In this document: piece after piece, positions 7,994-16,856 of the stretch
Position numbering within the stretch: the stretch's first letter is position 1
Layout: every line of letters starts with the position of its first letter
The notes under the pieces: model-generated
What the model was told of the DNA's origin: nothing
The model's database searches: none
Seen by the model: only the letters and a program-made list of their open reading frames with translations
Assembly (NCBI GenBank): GCA_903847195.1
Contig: CAINCZ010000061.1
Coordinates: 1 to 43,628 of the forward strand
Direction of reading: 5' to 3'
Length of the DNA: 43,628 bases
Source of the DNA: an uncultured Acidobacteriota bacterium
GTDB taxonomy: Bacteria > Acidobacteriota > Terriglobia > Terriglobales > CAINCZ01
Position numbers and translations under genes: made by a program

Positions 7994-10396
7994 ATGAAAA
8001 TTCTACTGACCCCGACCTCCAGCAAGCGGCTCAATGAGCTGATCGGCATATTGTTGTTCGTTGCCGCGCTGCTTGTGATGCTGGCACTGGTGTCGTATAC
8101 CCCACTGGACCCGTCGTTGAACACGGCGGCGCCCCCGGTGGAGTTGCGCGCCCCTCACAACCGTGTAGGAGTGGTGGGCGCGATGGCCGCCGACCTGCTG
8201 TTGCAGGTGCTGGGCGTGGCCGCCTTCCTGGTTCCTATATTCCTGATGTCGCTTTCGGTGCGCTGGTTCTGGTCGCGGCAGGGCCGCTCGGACACGGCCA
8301 GCGTAGTGGGCTGCGGACTGTTGCTGGTATTTGTTCCGGCGGGGCTGCGGCTGCAACCCTGGCATTTGCTATGGGCGAAGTCGCTGCCGATCGAGGGACT
8401 GATCGGGCGGGTGGCCGCCGAGAGCCTGATTCGCTACCTCAACTTTACCGGGGCCTGCATTGTGGCGGGGGCGCTGGTGGCCGTGGCGGTTTACCTGACG
8501 ACCAGCTTCTCGCTGGGCAGCTTCCACACCTGGCTGGAGACGCGGTGCAGCTTCCTCTTTGCCCTGCGGGACCGTTACCAGGACTGGCGCGCGGCGCGCG
8601 AGAAGCGCAAGGCGCAGCTGGAACTGGAGAAGAAGCGCGCCAACAAGAAGAGCGACGCGGAACTGGTGCGGGTGCGTCCGAAGGAGACGGCGCGGGGGCG
8701 TGCTGAAGTGGTGGGAGTGCCCGATCCGTCGTCGCCGATGGCGCGACTGCTGGTGGAGGAGCAGCCGGGGGAAGAGGCTGCCGGGCCGGTGGTTGAGTAT
8801 CCAGCGGTGAGGGAATACGAGGCGGCGGCGATCCCGCCTACCCCGGTGGCGGCGGATGTGCGGGTGGCGGAGCGTGCCGATGCCGGGCAGCAGCACAAGA
8901 CGACACTGCCGAAGAAGGCAGGCGGCTACAAGATCCCTTCCAGCACGCTGCTGGCGCGGCCCGACGAGCACAGCGCGATCGACGAAGCCGAGCTGAAGGA
9001 ACTGGCGGCGGTGGTCACGGCCAAGTGCGCCGAGTTCGATGTGCGCGGACAGGTGGTGCAGATCAATCCCGGCCCGGTGGTGACGACGTTTGAGTTCAAG
9101 CCGGAGGCCGGCATCAAGTACAGCCGGATTACGGGGCTGAGCGACGACCTGTGCCTGGCGCTGAAGGCCGAGAGCATTCTGATCGAGCGCATGGCGGGCA
9201 AGTCGACGGTGGGCATACAGGTGCCGAACCGGGTGCGCGAGGTGATACGGCTGCGGGAGATCGTGGAGGCGCCGGAGTTTGGCGATTCGCGTTCGCGGCT
9301 GACGCTGGCGCTGGGCAAGGATATCAACGGCGCGATCGTGACGGCCGACCTGGCGACGATGCCCCACCTGCTGATTGCGGGTTCGACCGGCTCGGGCAAG
9401 AGCGTGGCGATCAACGCCATGCTGATGTCGATCCTCTATAAGACGACGCCGGAGCAGGCGCGGGTGATCCTGGTGGATCCGAAGCGGCTGGAGCTGGGCG
9501 TCTACGAAGGGATTCCGCACCTGTTCACGCCGATCATCACCGAGCCGAAGCTGGCGTCGAACGCCTTGCGGAACGCGGTGCGGGAGATGGAGCGGCGGCT
9601 GAAGCTGCTGGCGGCGCGCGGGGCGCGCAACATCGACCAGTACAACCGGGCGCTGGAAGAGAGCACGCCGAGCCTGTTCGACGAGGACGGGCAGGAACAC
9701 AAGCATCTGCCCTACATCGTGATCATCATCGACGAGCTGGCCGACCTGATGATGCTGGACCAGAGCAACGTGGAAGAGTCGATCACGCGGCTGGCGCAGA
9801 TGGCGCGTGCGGTGGGCATACACCTGGTGCTGGCGACGCAGCGTCCGTCGGTGGACGTGATTACGGGACTGATCAAGGCAAACTTCCCGGCGAGGATTTC
9901 GTTCCGGGTGGCGACGAAGGTGGATTCGCGGACGATTCTAGACGGCAACGGCGCCGAGGCGCTGCTGGGACGCGGCGATATGCTGTATCTGCCGGCCGGG
10001 TCCGGGCGGCTGGTGCGGTTGCACGCGCCGTTTGTGGCGGAGAAGGAAATTGCGGCGGTGGTCGAGTTCTGGCGGGCGCAGGGCACGGCGCAGTACCAGG
10101 AGGGCTTCCTGGAGGGTCCGCGCGATGAGGGCACGCGGGCGGGCGCGATCGGTGAATCGGAAGGCAATGAAGCCGACGATGAGTATTACCAGGACGCGGT
10201 CCGGCTGGTGATGGAGTTTGGCAAGGCATCGACTTCGCTGTTGCAGAGGCGGCTGAGGATTGGGTATGGGCGCGCGGCGCACCTGATCGACCTGATGGAG
10301 AAGGACGGGATCGTGGGCGCAGCCGACGGGCCGAAGCCGCGGGAGTTACTGAAGCGTCCCGACTGGCTGAGCGAAGTGGAGAATTCAATGCGTTAG
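7994..10396 (+). CDS. ftsK: FtsK/SpoIIIE-type DNA translocase
   Basis: About 800 aa. Four N-terminal membrane segments (for example LIGILLFVAALLVMLALVSY) anchor it at the septum. A charged linker of about 200 residues follows, then the motor: alpha/beta domains with Walker A GSTGSGKS near residue 465 and Walker B VIIIDELADL near 576. The C-terminal gamma winged helix (YYQDAVRLVMEF ... LLQRRLRIGYGRA, about 730-790) in known FtsK reads polar KOPS sites and contacts XerD. It pumps chromosome dimers and termini during division. I placed the start at ATG 7994. GTG codons at 7976 and 7982 would add 4-6 residues, and none of the three has a strong ribosome binding site. A terminator follows at once. 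Confidence 0.95.
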   Translation: MKILLTPTSSKRLNELIGILLFVAALLVMLALVSYTPLDPSLNTAAPPVELRAPHNRVGVVGAMAADLLLQVLGVAAFLVPIFLMSLSVRWFWSRQGRSDTASVVGCGLLLVFVPAGLRLQPWHLLWAKSLPIEGLIGRVAAESLIRYLNFTGACIVAGALVAVAVYLTTSFSLGSFHTWLETRCSFLFALRDRYQDWRAAREKRKAQLELEKKRANKKSDAELVRVRPKETARGRAEVVGVPDPSSPMARLLVEEQPGEEAAGPVVEYPAVREYEAAAIPPTPVAADVRVAERADAGQQHKTTLPKKAGGYKIPSSTLLARPDEHSAIDEAELKELAAVVTAKCAEFDVRGQVVQINPGPVVTTFEFKPEAGIKYSRITGLSDDLCLALKAESILIERMAGKSTVGIQVPNRVREVIRLREIVEAPEFGDSRSRLTLALGKDINGAIVTADLATMPHLLIAGSTGSGKSVAINAMLMSILYKTTPEQARVILVDPKRLELGVYEGIPHLFTPIITEPKLASNALRNAVREMERRLKLLAARGARNIDQYNRALEESTPSLFDEDGQEHKHLPYIVIIIDELADLMMLDQSNVEESITRLAQMARAVGIHLVLATQRPSVDVITGLIKANFPARISFRVATKVDSRTILDGNGAEALLGRGDMLYLPAGSGRLVRLHAPFVAEKEIAAVVEFWRAQGTAQYQEGFLEGPRDEGTRAGAIGESEGNEADDEYYQDAVRLVMEFGKASTSLLQRRLRIGYGRAAHLIDLMEKDGIVGAADGPKPRELLKRPDWLSEVENSMR

Positions 10397-10413
10397 GGTG
10401 CGGCTACCCACCT

Positions 10414-10442
10414 GGGGGGCTCGAAAGAGTCCCCCGTTTTTA
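10414..10442 (+). terminator. Terminator after ftsK
   Basis: A 9-bp stem GGGGGGCTC / GAGTCCCCC (one G-T pair) with a GAAA tetraloop is followed by GTTTTTATT. Confidence 0.9.
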
Positions 10443-10457
10443 TTGGGGGAGTGGAAT

Positions 10458-10530
10458 CCCAGGTATGTGCCATGGTGTGTTGTGCAGGGTCGTGGTGCTG
10501 TGCGGGGCGCATACCCGGGCCACCGGGCAG
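10458..10530 (+). repeat. Intergenic repeat, F type
   Basis: CCCAGGTATGTGCCAT ... GGGGCGCATACCCGGGCCACCGGG, the same outer arms as the copy at 6141-6210 with a different middle. Confidence 0.7.
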
Positions 10531-10575
10531 GAACTTTGCCCCGTGCTCTACGTCACCCGTGCTTTGTGACGGGCG

Positions 10576-10581
10576 TACAAT
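10576..10581 (+). promoter_or_regulatory. -10-like box 6 nt before the cysteine desulfurase start
   Basis: TACAAT, then TAGCTC minus its shared T (6 nt, 10582-10587), then ATG 10588. No Shine-Dalgarno intervenes. Confidence 0.5.
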
Positions 10582-10587
10582 AGCTCC

Positions 10588-11760
10588 ATGCGCCGGGTTT
10601 ATCTGGACAGCAATGCCAGTGCGCCGTTATTGCCTGAGGTGTTTGAGGCGATGCGGCCATATTTCTTCTTGGAAGAGAGTTTCGGCAACGCCTCGTCCAT
10701 CCATCATTCCGGGCAGCAGGCGCGGGCGGCCGTTGAGGCGGCGCGCGAGAAGGTGGCGCTGTTGTTCAACTGCCGGGCGGCCGACGTGGTGTTTACCAGC
10801 GGCGGCACGGAAGGCGACAACTTGGCGACCTTGGGGATTGTGCGTCCGGGCGAGCACGTGATCACGTCGGCGATCGAGCATCCGGCAGTGGAGAACAGCT
10901 GCAAGCGGTTGCGGCAACTCGGCTGCGAGATTACCGAGGTCCCGGTGAACGGACTGGGCATGGTGGATCCGGCGGACGTGCGGCGGGCGCTGCGGCGGCG
11001 GACTACGCTGATCTCGATCATGATGGCCAACAACGAGACGGGCGTGATTCAGCCGGTCGAGGAGATCGGCAAGATCGCGCGAGACGCGCGGGTACACTTC
11101 CACACGGACGCGGTGCAGGCGGCGGGGCGGGTGCCGATCGACGTCAACCAGATTCAGTGCGACGTGCTGACGATCAGCGGACACAAGCTGCATGCGCCGC
11201 AGGGCGTGGGCGCCTGCTACGTGAGCAAGAGTTCGCTGCTGAATCCGATTCTGCACGGCGGCGGGCAGGAGCGCGGACGGCGCTCGGGGACAGAAAATGT
11301 GCCGGGCATCGTGGGGCTGGGCAAGGCCGCCGAGATTGCGCGCATGGGGCTGACCAACGGCGCCAACGAGCAGCTGCGGCAGTGGCGCGACCGGCTGGAG
11401 CAGTCCATCACGGCGACGATCGAGGCGACGGGCGTGAACGGCCGGCAGGCGCCGCGGGTGGCAAATACGAGCAGCATCTATTTCGACTACGTCGAGGGCG
11501 AGGCGATGGTGATTGCGCTGGACCTGAAGGGCGTGGCGGTGTCGAGCGGAGCGGCGTGTTCGTCGGGGGCGACCGAGCCTTCGCACGTGCTGATGGCGAT
11601 GGGCATGGGGAAGGATCGCGCGCGCTCGAGTCTGCGTTTTTCGCTGGGCAAGCACACCAAGGCCGAGGATATCGATTACACGCTGGCGGTGCTGCCCGGC
11701 GTGCTGGTCCACCTGCGTAACCTGTCGCCGCTCTACAAGAAGAGCCTGGCCAGCGGTTAA
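10588..11760 (+). CDS. Cysteine desulfurase (NifS/IscS family)
   Basis: A 390-aa PLP enzyme that takes sulfur from L-cysteine as a persulfide. The N-terminus YLDSNASAPL is the usual family start. GGTEGDN (about 72-78) and ANNETG (148-152) are cofactor-pocket motifs, SGHKLHAPQG contains the PLP lysine K200, and the active-site Cys is C324 in GAACSSGATEPSHVL. The short Cys loop is group I (NifS/IscS-like). mnmA begins 6 nt after the stop, so the pair is almost certainly one operon in which this enzyme supplies sulfur for tRNA thiolation. It may also serve Fe-S assembly, as no other isc or suf gene is in the window. No ribosome binding site is visible and a leaderless message is likely. Confidence 0.95.
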   Translation: MRRVYLDSNASAPLLPEVFEAMRPYFFLEESFGNASSIHHSGQQARAAVEAAREKVALLFNCRAADVVFTSGGTEGDNLATLGIVRPGEHVITSAIEHPAVENSCKRLRQLGCEITEVPVNGLGMVDPADVRRALRRRTTLISIMMANNETGVIQPVEEIGKIARDARVHFHTDAVQAAGRVPIDVNQIQCDVLTISGHKLHAPQGVGACYVSKSSLLNPILHGGGQERGRRSGTENVPGIVGLGKAAEIARMGLTNGANEQLRQWRDRLEQSITATIEATGVNGRQAPRVANTSSIYFDYVEGEAMVIALDLKGVAVSSGAACSSGATEPSHVLMAMGMGKDRARSSLRFSLGKHTKAEDIDYTLAVLPGVLVHLRNLSPLYKKSLASG

Positions 11761-11766
11761 ATTCCA

Positions 11767-12879
11767 ATGACATCCGTGCGTACCATTGCCGTTGCCATGT
11801 CCGGGGGCGTGGACTCTTCGACCGTGGCGGCGATGCTGGCGGCCGAGGGGCACCGGGTCGTGGGGCTGACGCTGCAGTTGTGGAACCAGCGGCGGCTGGC
11901 GGGGCGCGCCGGGCTGCCCGAGAAGGTGGAGGGCCGCTGCTGTTCGCTCGATGACGTTTACGACGCGCGCAGAGTGGCCGAGCAACTCGGGATTCCGTAC
12001 TACGTTGTGAACCAGGAGCAGCGGTTTGAGCGCGACGTGGTGCGGCCGTTCGTGGATGAGTACCTGGCGGGGCGCACGCCGATTCCGTGTTCGCTGTGCA
12101 ATAACCATCTTAAATTTGACCAACTGCTGCTGACGGCGCGGCAGATCGGGGCCGAGGCGATTGCCACGGGTCACTATGCGCGCTGCGAGTTCGACGGGCC
12201 GAGCGGGCGCTGGCGGCTGCGGCGGGCGCTGGACGGGGCGAAGGACCAGACGTACTTTCTGTTCGGGCTGACGCAGGAGCAGTTGAGCGGCACGCTGTTT
12301 CCGCTGGGCGGCATGACGAAACCGGAGGTGCGCGAACGGGCGCGGCAGTTTGGGCTGCGGCTGGCGGAGAAGCCGGATTCGCAGGAGATCTGCTTCGTGC
12401 CGGGCGGGGACTACCGGCGGTTTATTGATGCCTACCTGGCCGAGGCGGGCGAGGTGGTGCCGGATACGGCGGGCGAGCTGGTGACGGCCGACGGACGGGT
12501 GCTGGCGCGGCACGCCGGGATTCATCAGTTCACGGTGGGGCAGCGCAAGGGATTGGGCGTGGCAACGGGTTCGCCGGTCTATGTGATCGAGGTGAATGCG
12601 GCGGCGCGACGGGTGGTGGTGGGTCCGGACGAGGCGCTGTGGTCGCCGACGCTGCGGGCGCGCAAGCTCAATTGGATTGCGGTCGAGGAACTGCGCGAGC
12701 CGATGCGGGTGGTGGTGAAGATACGGCACCGGCATGAACCGGCGGCGGCGGTGATTGCGATGACGGGCACCGACGAGGTGACGGCGACGTTTGACGAGCC
12801 GCAGCGGGCGATTACGCCGGGACAGGCGGCGGTGTTTTACGACGGGGACGTGGTGGTGGGCGGCGGGTGGATTGAGTAA
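11767..12879 (+). CDS. mnmA: tRNA-specific 2-thiouridylase MnmA
   Basis: A 370-aa enzyme that makes 2-thiouridine at wobble position 34 of Lys, Glu and Gln tRNAs. The ATP pyrophosphatase loop is SGGVDSS (residues 12-18). The catalytic cysteines are C111 in [12 protein letters not shown] and C209 in DSQEICFV, and the DQTYFLFGL block (160-168) is conserved. The C-terminal third forms the beta-barrel domains ([13 protein letters not shown]). It follows the cysteine desulfurase by 6 nt, probably as its sulfur acceptor partner. Length and motif order are normal. No terminator hairpin with a T run follows, only the repeat mosaic. Confidence 0.96.
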   Translation: MTSVRTIAVAMSGGVDSSTVAAMLAAEGHRVVGLTLQLWNQRRLAGRAGLPEKVEGRCCSLDDVYDARRVAEQLGIPYYVVNQEQRFERDVVRPFVDEYLAGRTPIPCSLCNNHLKFDQLLLTARQIGAEAIATGHYARCEFDGPSGRWRLRRALDGAKDQTYFLFGLTQEQLSGTLFPLGGMTKPEVRERARQFGLRLAEKPDSQEICFVPGGDYRRFIDAYLAEAGEVVPDTAGELVTADGRVLARHAGIHQFTVGQRKGLGVATGSPVYVIEVNAAARRVVVGPDEALWSPTLRARKLNWIAVEELREPMRVVVKIRHRHEPAAAVIAMTGTDEVTATFDEPQRAITPGQAAVFYDGDVVVGGGWIE

Positions 12880-12898
12880 TTGAGTAGGTTGGGACTTG

Positions 12899-13031
12899 GG
12901 GAAGCAGACCCCTCGCTGCGCTCGGGATTACAACTCAGGGCAAAGTCATAATCAAAGTCATAATCAAAGTCAAAATCAAAGTCCCTATCCTAACGCGCAA
13001 AAACGGCGCGTTAGGATGGGGCACCCGGGGA
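12899..13031 (+). repeat. Intergenic repeat E + L tandem + H (CCTAACGCG core)
   Basis: E at 12901-12933 (CCCTCGCTGCGCTCGGGATT). L is a true tandem array at 12941-12984: four copies of a 12-nt unit CAAAGTCATAAT, the third reading CAAAGTCAAAAT and the fourth partial. H at 12981-13030 has arms CCTATCCTAACGCG / CGCGTTAGGATGGGGCACCC, a 13-14 bp stem. Confidence 0.85.
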
Positions 13032-13067
13032 TGAAACAACTCCCGAATTACACGATCATCCGGAATG

Positions 13068-13094
13068 AGAACGGCCTCCCTTGCGGGAGGCCGT
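13068..13094 (-). terminator. Hairpin terminator of the YtxH/DUF948-like operon
   Basis: A 10-bp perfect stem ACGGCCTCCC / GGGAGGCCGT with a 4-nt loop. On the minus strand it is followed by TCTCATT. It shares the left arm AGAACGGCCTCCC with the terminator at 16771. Confidence 0.6.
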
Positions 13095-13124
13095 GGTGTT
13101 GCCGGAGCAAATTGAGGTTCGAGG

Positions 13125-13643
13125 TTAGATGAACCACTCGTCCTTGGGCGTCGCCGAGGGCTTGCGGGCGCGGGCGTAATTGCCGCGTCCGAAGAGCGTG
13201 GCGATGCCGGTGGCGACGGCGTAGACGACGCCGGAGGCTTGGCGGAGCGGACGCACGACTACCTGCGAGACGGCGTCGCCGGCGACGGAGACGCGGTCGA
13301 GCGTGTTGGTCATGACGTCGTCAACGCGGAGCGCCTGCACGTGGGCGCGCAGGGCCAGGTCTTCGAGCGCGGGGCGCATGCGTTCCATATCCGCCCGGAG
13401 CGTAGTGGTGGTCTCAGCTAAGGTCGCGACCACCTGGTCCAGCTTGGGCCGGTACTCGGTCAACATACTTTGCGCCGTGTCCATCAGGGGCAGGGCGCGG
13501 GTTTCAAGCTGTTGGGCGAGCGCCTCCATGCGGGCGGTGGCCTTCTTCATGGCGACGGCCATGCCGATGAGCACGCAGGCTTGGATAACGACGGCAATCG
13601 CCGTGACGGCAATAAACACGCACAATAAGACAGTCAATGACAT
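13125..13643 (-). CDS. DUF948-like membrane-anchored coiled-coil protein
   Basis: A 172-aa protein starting MSLTVLLCVFIAVTAIAVVI, one N-terminal membrane helix of about 25 residues. A long amphipathic helical stretch follows (KKATARMEALAQQLETRA ... LVATLAETTTTLRADMERM) with heptad-like spacing, then a second weakly hydrophobic segment (VVYAVATGIATLFG). This is the layout of DUF948 proteins, which have no known activity. The start at 13643 was chosen for the membrane helix and a GAGG about 8 nt upstream. It lies 22 nt downstream of the YtxH gene on the same strand, likely co-transcribed. Role in the envelope or stress response is inferred only. Confidence 0.75.
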   Translation of the reverse strand: MSLTVLLCVFIAVTAIAVVIQACVLIGMAVAMKKATARMEALAQQLETRALPLMDTAQSMLTEYRPKLDQVVATLAETTTTLRADMERMRPALEDLALRAHVQALRVDDVMTNTLDRVSVAGDAVSQVVVRPLRQASGVVYAVATGIATLFGRGNYARARKPSATPKDEWFI

Positions 13644-13665
13644 TCCCGAGTCCTCGTTGCCACAG

Positions 13666-13989
13666 CTAGGACTGGCTGGGGGCCGTTTCCGGTCCCGGGC
13701 CGGTAGCTTCACGATAGGCTTCCTTGCCGGCATCGAAAGCGCTGCGGACCTGCTCGCGCTGGGCTTCGAAAGCTTCACGTCCCTTTTCGACCCATTGCTG
13801 CGCCTGCTCGGCGGCCTGCTTGGCGCGATTGACGAAGACTTCGCGTCCTTCGTCCGCCTTCTGGAACCACTGCTCGCGGGTTTCATCGCCCGGCCGGGGG
13901 GCGTACAGCATGCCCACGGCGACGCCTACACCGAGGCCCGCCAAGAACCAAACGAAAGAACCACAAGAACTGCTTCTGCATTCCGACAT
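13666..13989 (-). CDS. YtxH domain protein
   Basis: A 107-aa protein. Residues 12-28 (VWFLAGLGVGVAVGMLYAP) are the glycine-rich membrane helix typical of YtxH, directly followed by the family signature RPGDETRE. The rest is a highly charged, Gln/Ala-rich amphipathic helix (AKQAAEQAQQWVEKGREAFE). YtxH proteins are small membrane-anchored proteins often linked to general stress. Their function is not known. Ribosome binding site GGAAGGAG, 7 nt before the ATG. First gene of a two-gene minus-strand unit. Confidence 0.85.
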   Translation of the reverse strand: MSECRSSSCGSFVWFLAGLGVGVAVGMLYAPRPGDETREQWFQKADEGREVFVNRAKQAAEQAQQWVEKGREAFEAQREQVRSAFDAGKEAYREATGPGPETAPSQS

Positions 13990-14062
13990 GATCGTGCTCC
14001 TTCCTTCCAGTGAGCGTGATGGTAGCAGAAACGAAGGGGAAAAGTCAGTGGGCTGCGGGGAG

Positions 14063-14173
14063 AGTCAAAGTCAAAACCCGGGTAAGAAGAAAAAGTCAAA
14101 GTCAAAACCCCCACCCTAACGCCCCAAGAACAGGCGCGTGAGGGTGGGGCACCGGCGATATCTGGGCCACCGA
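14063..14173 (+). repeat. Intergenic repeat L + H (CCTAACG core)
   Basis: L words at 14065-14076 and 14091-14107, H at 14108-14156 (CCCCACCCTAACGCC / GGCGCGTGAGGGTGGGGCACCGG), then an F-like right end GGGCCACCG at 14165-14173. Confidence 0.8.
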
Positions 14174-14185
14174 GGATGGGCTACG

Positions 14186-14899
14186 CTACGGCTTTTGGGT
14201 GGGGCGGATCAGGACCTCGCTGACGAAGGACTGCGGGGACTGGGTGGCGAGCATGGCGACGACTTGGGCGATGTCGGCGGGCTGGAGCATCTTTGCCGGG
14301 TCTTTGCCGGCGTGGGGGCTGAGTTCGCTGGCGGTGGAGCCGGGGCAGACGACGGAAACGCGGATGCCGTGGGGGCGAAGTTCTTCGGCGATGGTGTAGC
14401 TGAGGCCATTGAGTCCCCACTTGGAGGCAGCATAGGCGGCGCCGTTGGGGCCCGGGTTCTTGCCGGCCAGCGACGAGATGTTGATGATGTGGCCGGCGCG
14501 GGCGCGGATCATCATGGGGGCGAAGGCGCGGACAGTGTAAAAGACACCGCGCAGGTTGGTGGCGAAGATATCGTCCCAGTCTGCGGGGGAGGTCTCGTGC
14601 AGCGGGTGGCCGAAGCCGCCAATGCCGGCGTTGTTGACGAGCAGGTCGCAGCGGCCGAGGCGGTTTTCCACCTGCGCGGCAAGGGATTCGACGGAGCGCA
14701 GGTCGCGGACGTCGCAGGGGATGGCTTCGACGCGCAATCCGGCCTGGCGCATGGCGGCGGCGGCGTGTTCAAGCGTCTCGCGCACGCGGCCGGTGATGAC
14801 GACGATTGCTCCGAGTTCGGCGAGGCGGAGGGAGATGCCGGCGCCGATGCCGCGGCCTCCGCCGGTTACGATTGCTACCTGTCCTGCAAGGTTGGTCAT
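14186..14899 (-). CDS. Short-chain dehydrogenase/reductase (SDR)
   Basis: A 237-aa classical SDR. The dinucleotide motif TGGGRGIG is at 12-19, NNAG at 89-92, Asn114 in ATN, the catalytic Ser at 142/143 in NISS, and YAASK with Tyr156 and Lys160. The length and single Rossmann domain are typical of FabG-like 3-oxoacyl reductases and sugar or acyl oxidoreductases. The substrate cannot be read from sequence. The arginine after GRVR near 38-41 favours NADP(H). The start at 14899 is fixed by GGAG with 6-nt spacing. The longer upstream frame runs through repeat DNA. Monocistronic. Confidence 0.9.
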   Translation of the reverse strand: MTNLAGQVAIVTGGGRGIGAGISLRLAELGAIVVITGRVRETLEHAAAAMRQAGLRVEAIPCDVRDLRSVESLAAQVENRLGRCDLLVNNAGIGGFGHPLHETSPADWDDIFATNLRGVFYTVRAFAPMMIRARAGHIINISSLAGKNPGPNGAAYAASKWGLNGLSYTIAEELRPHGIRVSVVCPGSTASELSPHAGKDPAKMLQPADIAQVVAMLATQSPQSFVSEVLIRPTQKP

Positions 14900-15025
14900 G
14901 AGTTCTCCGTTGTGCCGCTCCTGCCGGGCAGTCGGTGCGGTACGGGCGATTATGCCACGACTGCTTCTTTCAGCAGGCGGCGGCCGCCGGTGGTCTTCTG
15001 GATGGGGCGATGTCCTGCGTCCTCT

Positions 15026-15132
15026 CAACCGCAACGTGCCCGAGACGGGCGCGAGAGGGTGGGGCACCAGGCGCGGGCGGGGATCCGGAGAAGGCCCGCC
15101 CCAGCAAAATCGGACAGGACCGGGCACCCATA
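15026..15132 (+). repeat. Intergenic repeats, two degenerate H hairpins
   Basis: First: CCTCTCAACCG ... GGGCGCGAGAGGGTGGGGCACC (15021-15068). Second: CCCGCCCCAGCAAAATCGG ... GACCGGGCACCC (15095-15129). Both on the + strand. Confidence 0.6.
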
Positions 15133-15239
15133 GAGAGGCCAGCCGAGGATGGGCAGTGGGCGGAAGCGAGGAGAAGTGCATCCGGCTGCGGTGGATGAGG
15201 CATCTTAATGAGTGGACAGCGTTTGCCAAAGCCAATCAC

Positions 15240-15269
15240 TTGCCACGGAGCAGCCGCAAACCATATAAT
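15240..15269 (+). promoter_or_regulatory. Sigma70-type promoter of the TPR gene
   Basis: TTGCCA (15240-15245), an 18-nt spacer, and a perfect TATAAT (15264-15269). Predicted start near 15276, leaving about 200 nt of untranslated leader. Confidence 0.75.
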
Positions 15270-15474
15270 CCGCCTTTCCCGTCCATTCGCGAAGCGGATT
15301 AGCGGCTGCGTGTGGATCGTAGCGGCTTGGTCAGGTTCCGGCGGGGCTGCGTGGGGTAGCGCTTGCGGGATGAGGAGTATCAGCGCCTCGTTGCCAGCCT
15401 TTCTTGTGCGTGATGGCCGAGTTCAATTGCAGACCGTAGATCCCTGTCCACCCGATATTTGCAAGGAGTGATCG

Positions 15475-16743
15475 ATGAAGAAAGTTATTGTGATGCTGGT
15501 GCTGCTGCCGGTGCTTTGCCTGGCGCTGATTGCACAGCAGGCAGCGCAACCGGCGGCCTCGCAGCCGAAGGTCATCAAGAACCCGGCCGAATACAACTCC
15601 TACATAGCCGCCGTGCAGACCGCCGATGCGAACGCGAAGGCCATCGCGCTGGAAGGCTTCCTGCAACAGTATCCGACGAGCGTGGTGAAAGAAGACGCGC
15701 TGGAGCAGCTGATGTCGGCCTACCAGCAGGCCAACAACCTGCCGAAGGTGATGGACGCGGCGACCCGGCTGCTACAGGTGAACGCGGAGAACCTGCGCGC
15801 GCTGGCGCTGCTGTCGTATCTGAAGATGGGACAGGCGCAGCAGGCGCAGAATCCGCAGTTCCTGGCCGAAGCGGGGCAGACTGCCGAGCGCGGCCTGAAG
15901 GCGCTGCAGACGACGCCGAAGCCGGATGGCATGACGGACCCGGATTTCGCCAAGATGAAGTCCGAGATGGCAGGGATCTTCAACAGCGTGGCCGGACTGG
16001 CAGCGGTGCAGGCGAAGAACTACCCGCAGGCGCAGCAGTTGCTGGGCGCGGCGGTGAAGGCGAATCCGAACGACCTGAACAACGTATACAGCCTGGCGCT
16101 GGCGTACCTGCAGGTGCAGCCGCCGGAATACCAGAAGGGTTTGTGGTACCTCGCGCGCGCGATCAACCTGTCGGCCGCGAACGCAGCGGCGCAGCAGCAG
16201 ATCACGAAGTTCGGGCGGTCGTATTTCGTCAAGTTCCACGGCAACGACCAGGGATGGCAGGATGTGATTGCCGCAGCGGGCAAGAGCGCTGAGCCGCCGC
16301 AGGGATTTGCGATTGCACCGCGTCCGACGCCGGCGCAGGAAGCCGCGCAGCTGGTGAAGGAGAAGAAAGTCTCCGACATGAGCTTCGATGAATTCCAGCT
16401 GATCTTCATGAGCGGGAACGCCGAAGCGGCCAAGGCGGTGTGGGACCAGTTGAACGACAAGCCGATCGCCTTTGCGGCGAAGGTCATCGAGGCGACGGCG
16501 ACGACGCTGACGCTTTCGGCGACGGCCGACGACATTGAGGCCAACAAGGCCGACGTGACGGTGACGATGGCGGCTCCGCTGACGCCGCGGCTGATGCCGA
16601 AGGTGGGCAGCATGACGCAGATCGAGGCAGTGCCGGTTTCCTACACGGCCGCCCCGTTCATGATCACGATGGCCAAGGGAACGCTCATCGTGCCGAAGGC
16701 GGCTCCAGCGGCCCCGGCGAAGCCTCCCGTGAGGCGGCAGTAA
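15475..16743 (+). CDS. Secreted TPR-like repeat protein
   Basis: A 422-aa protein with signal peptide MKKVIVMLVLLPVLCLALIA and AAGGAG 7 nt upstream of the ATG. Residues about 35-260 are helical repeats of TPR type (for example YIAAVQTADANAKAIALEGF, LEQLMSAYQQANNLPKVMDA, YPQAQQLLGAAVKANPNDLN), as in acidobacterial tetratricopeptide proteins. The C-terminal part (about 310-410) looks like a beta-rich domain (AKVIEATATTLTLSATADD) and ends in a Pro/Ala/Lys/Arg tail. No catalytic motif. Probably a periplasmic scaffold. The long leader and strong promoter imply good expression. It ends at a strong terminator. Confidence 0.8.
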   Translation: MKKVIVMLVLLPVLCLALIAQQAAQPAASQPKVIKNPAEYNSYIAAVQTADANAKAIALEGFLQQYPTSVVKEDALEQLMSAYQQANNLPKVMDAATRLLQVNAENLRALALLSYLKMGQAQQAQNPQFLAEAGQTAERGLKALQTTPKPDGMTDPDFAKMKSEMAGIFNSVAGLAAVQAKNYPQAQQLLGAAVKANPNDLNNVYSLALAYLQVQPPEYQKGLWYLARAINLSAANAAAQQQITKFGRSYFVKFHGNDQGWQDVIAAAGKSAEPPQGFAIAPRPTPAQEAAQLVKEKKVSDMSFDEFQLIFMSGNAEAAKAVWDQLNDKPIAFAAKVIEATATTLTLSATADDIEANKADVTVTMAAPLTPRLMPKVGSMTQIEAVPVSYTAAPFMITMAKGTLIVPKAAPAAPAKPPVRRQ

Positions 16744-16770
16744 GCGAAACGCGGTAGTAGTGACACTTGC

Positions 16771-16806
16771 AGAACGGCCTCCCCCGTGGGAGGCCGTTCT
16801 GTTTTG
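16771..16806 (+). terminator. Terminator of the TPR gene
   Basis: A 13-bp perfect stem AGAACGGCCTCCC / GGGAGGCCGTTCT, loop CCGT, then GTTTT. Confidence 0.9.
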
Positions 16807-16856
16807 CGCGAGAGGAGCCGAACTGCGAGAGGGGTTGATGGGTGTGCGGCGGTGAG

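Larger units (their letters stand above)
14900..15474. other. Intergenic region with repeats and a promoter
   Basis: 14900-15025 is the SDR upstream region. 15026-15132 holds two degenerate H hairpins. A good promoter at 15240-15269 starts a leader of about 200 nt for the TPR gene. No gene is supported. Confidence 0.6.

Noticed and set aside
10627..12735. 702-codon minus-strand frame across the cysteine desulfurase and mnmA
   Set aside because: It spans two well-identified genes and their junction. Composition is typical of an antisense shadow.
12941..12984. CRISPR-like array
   Set aside because: The unit is 12 nt with no spacers of constant length and no cas gene. It is the L module of the intergenic repeat.
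13125..13989. Secretion or phage-tail operon
   Set aside because: The two proteins are a YtxH and a DUF948-like membrane protein. No tail or injection motifs are seen.
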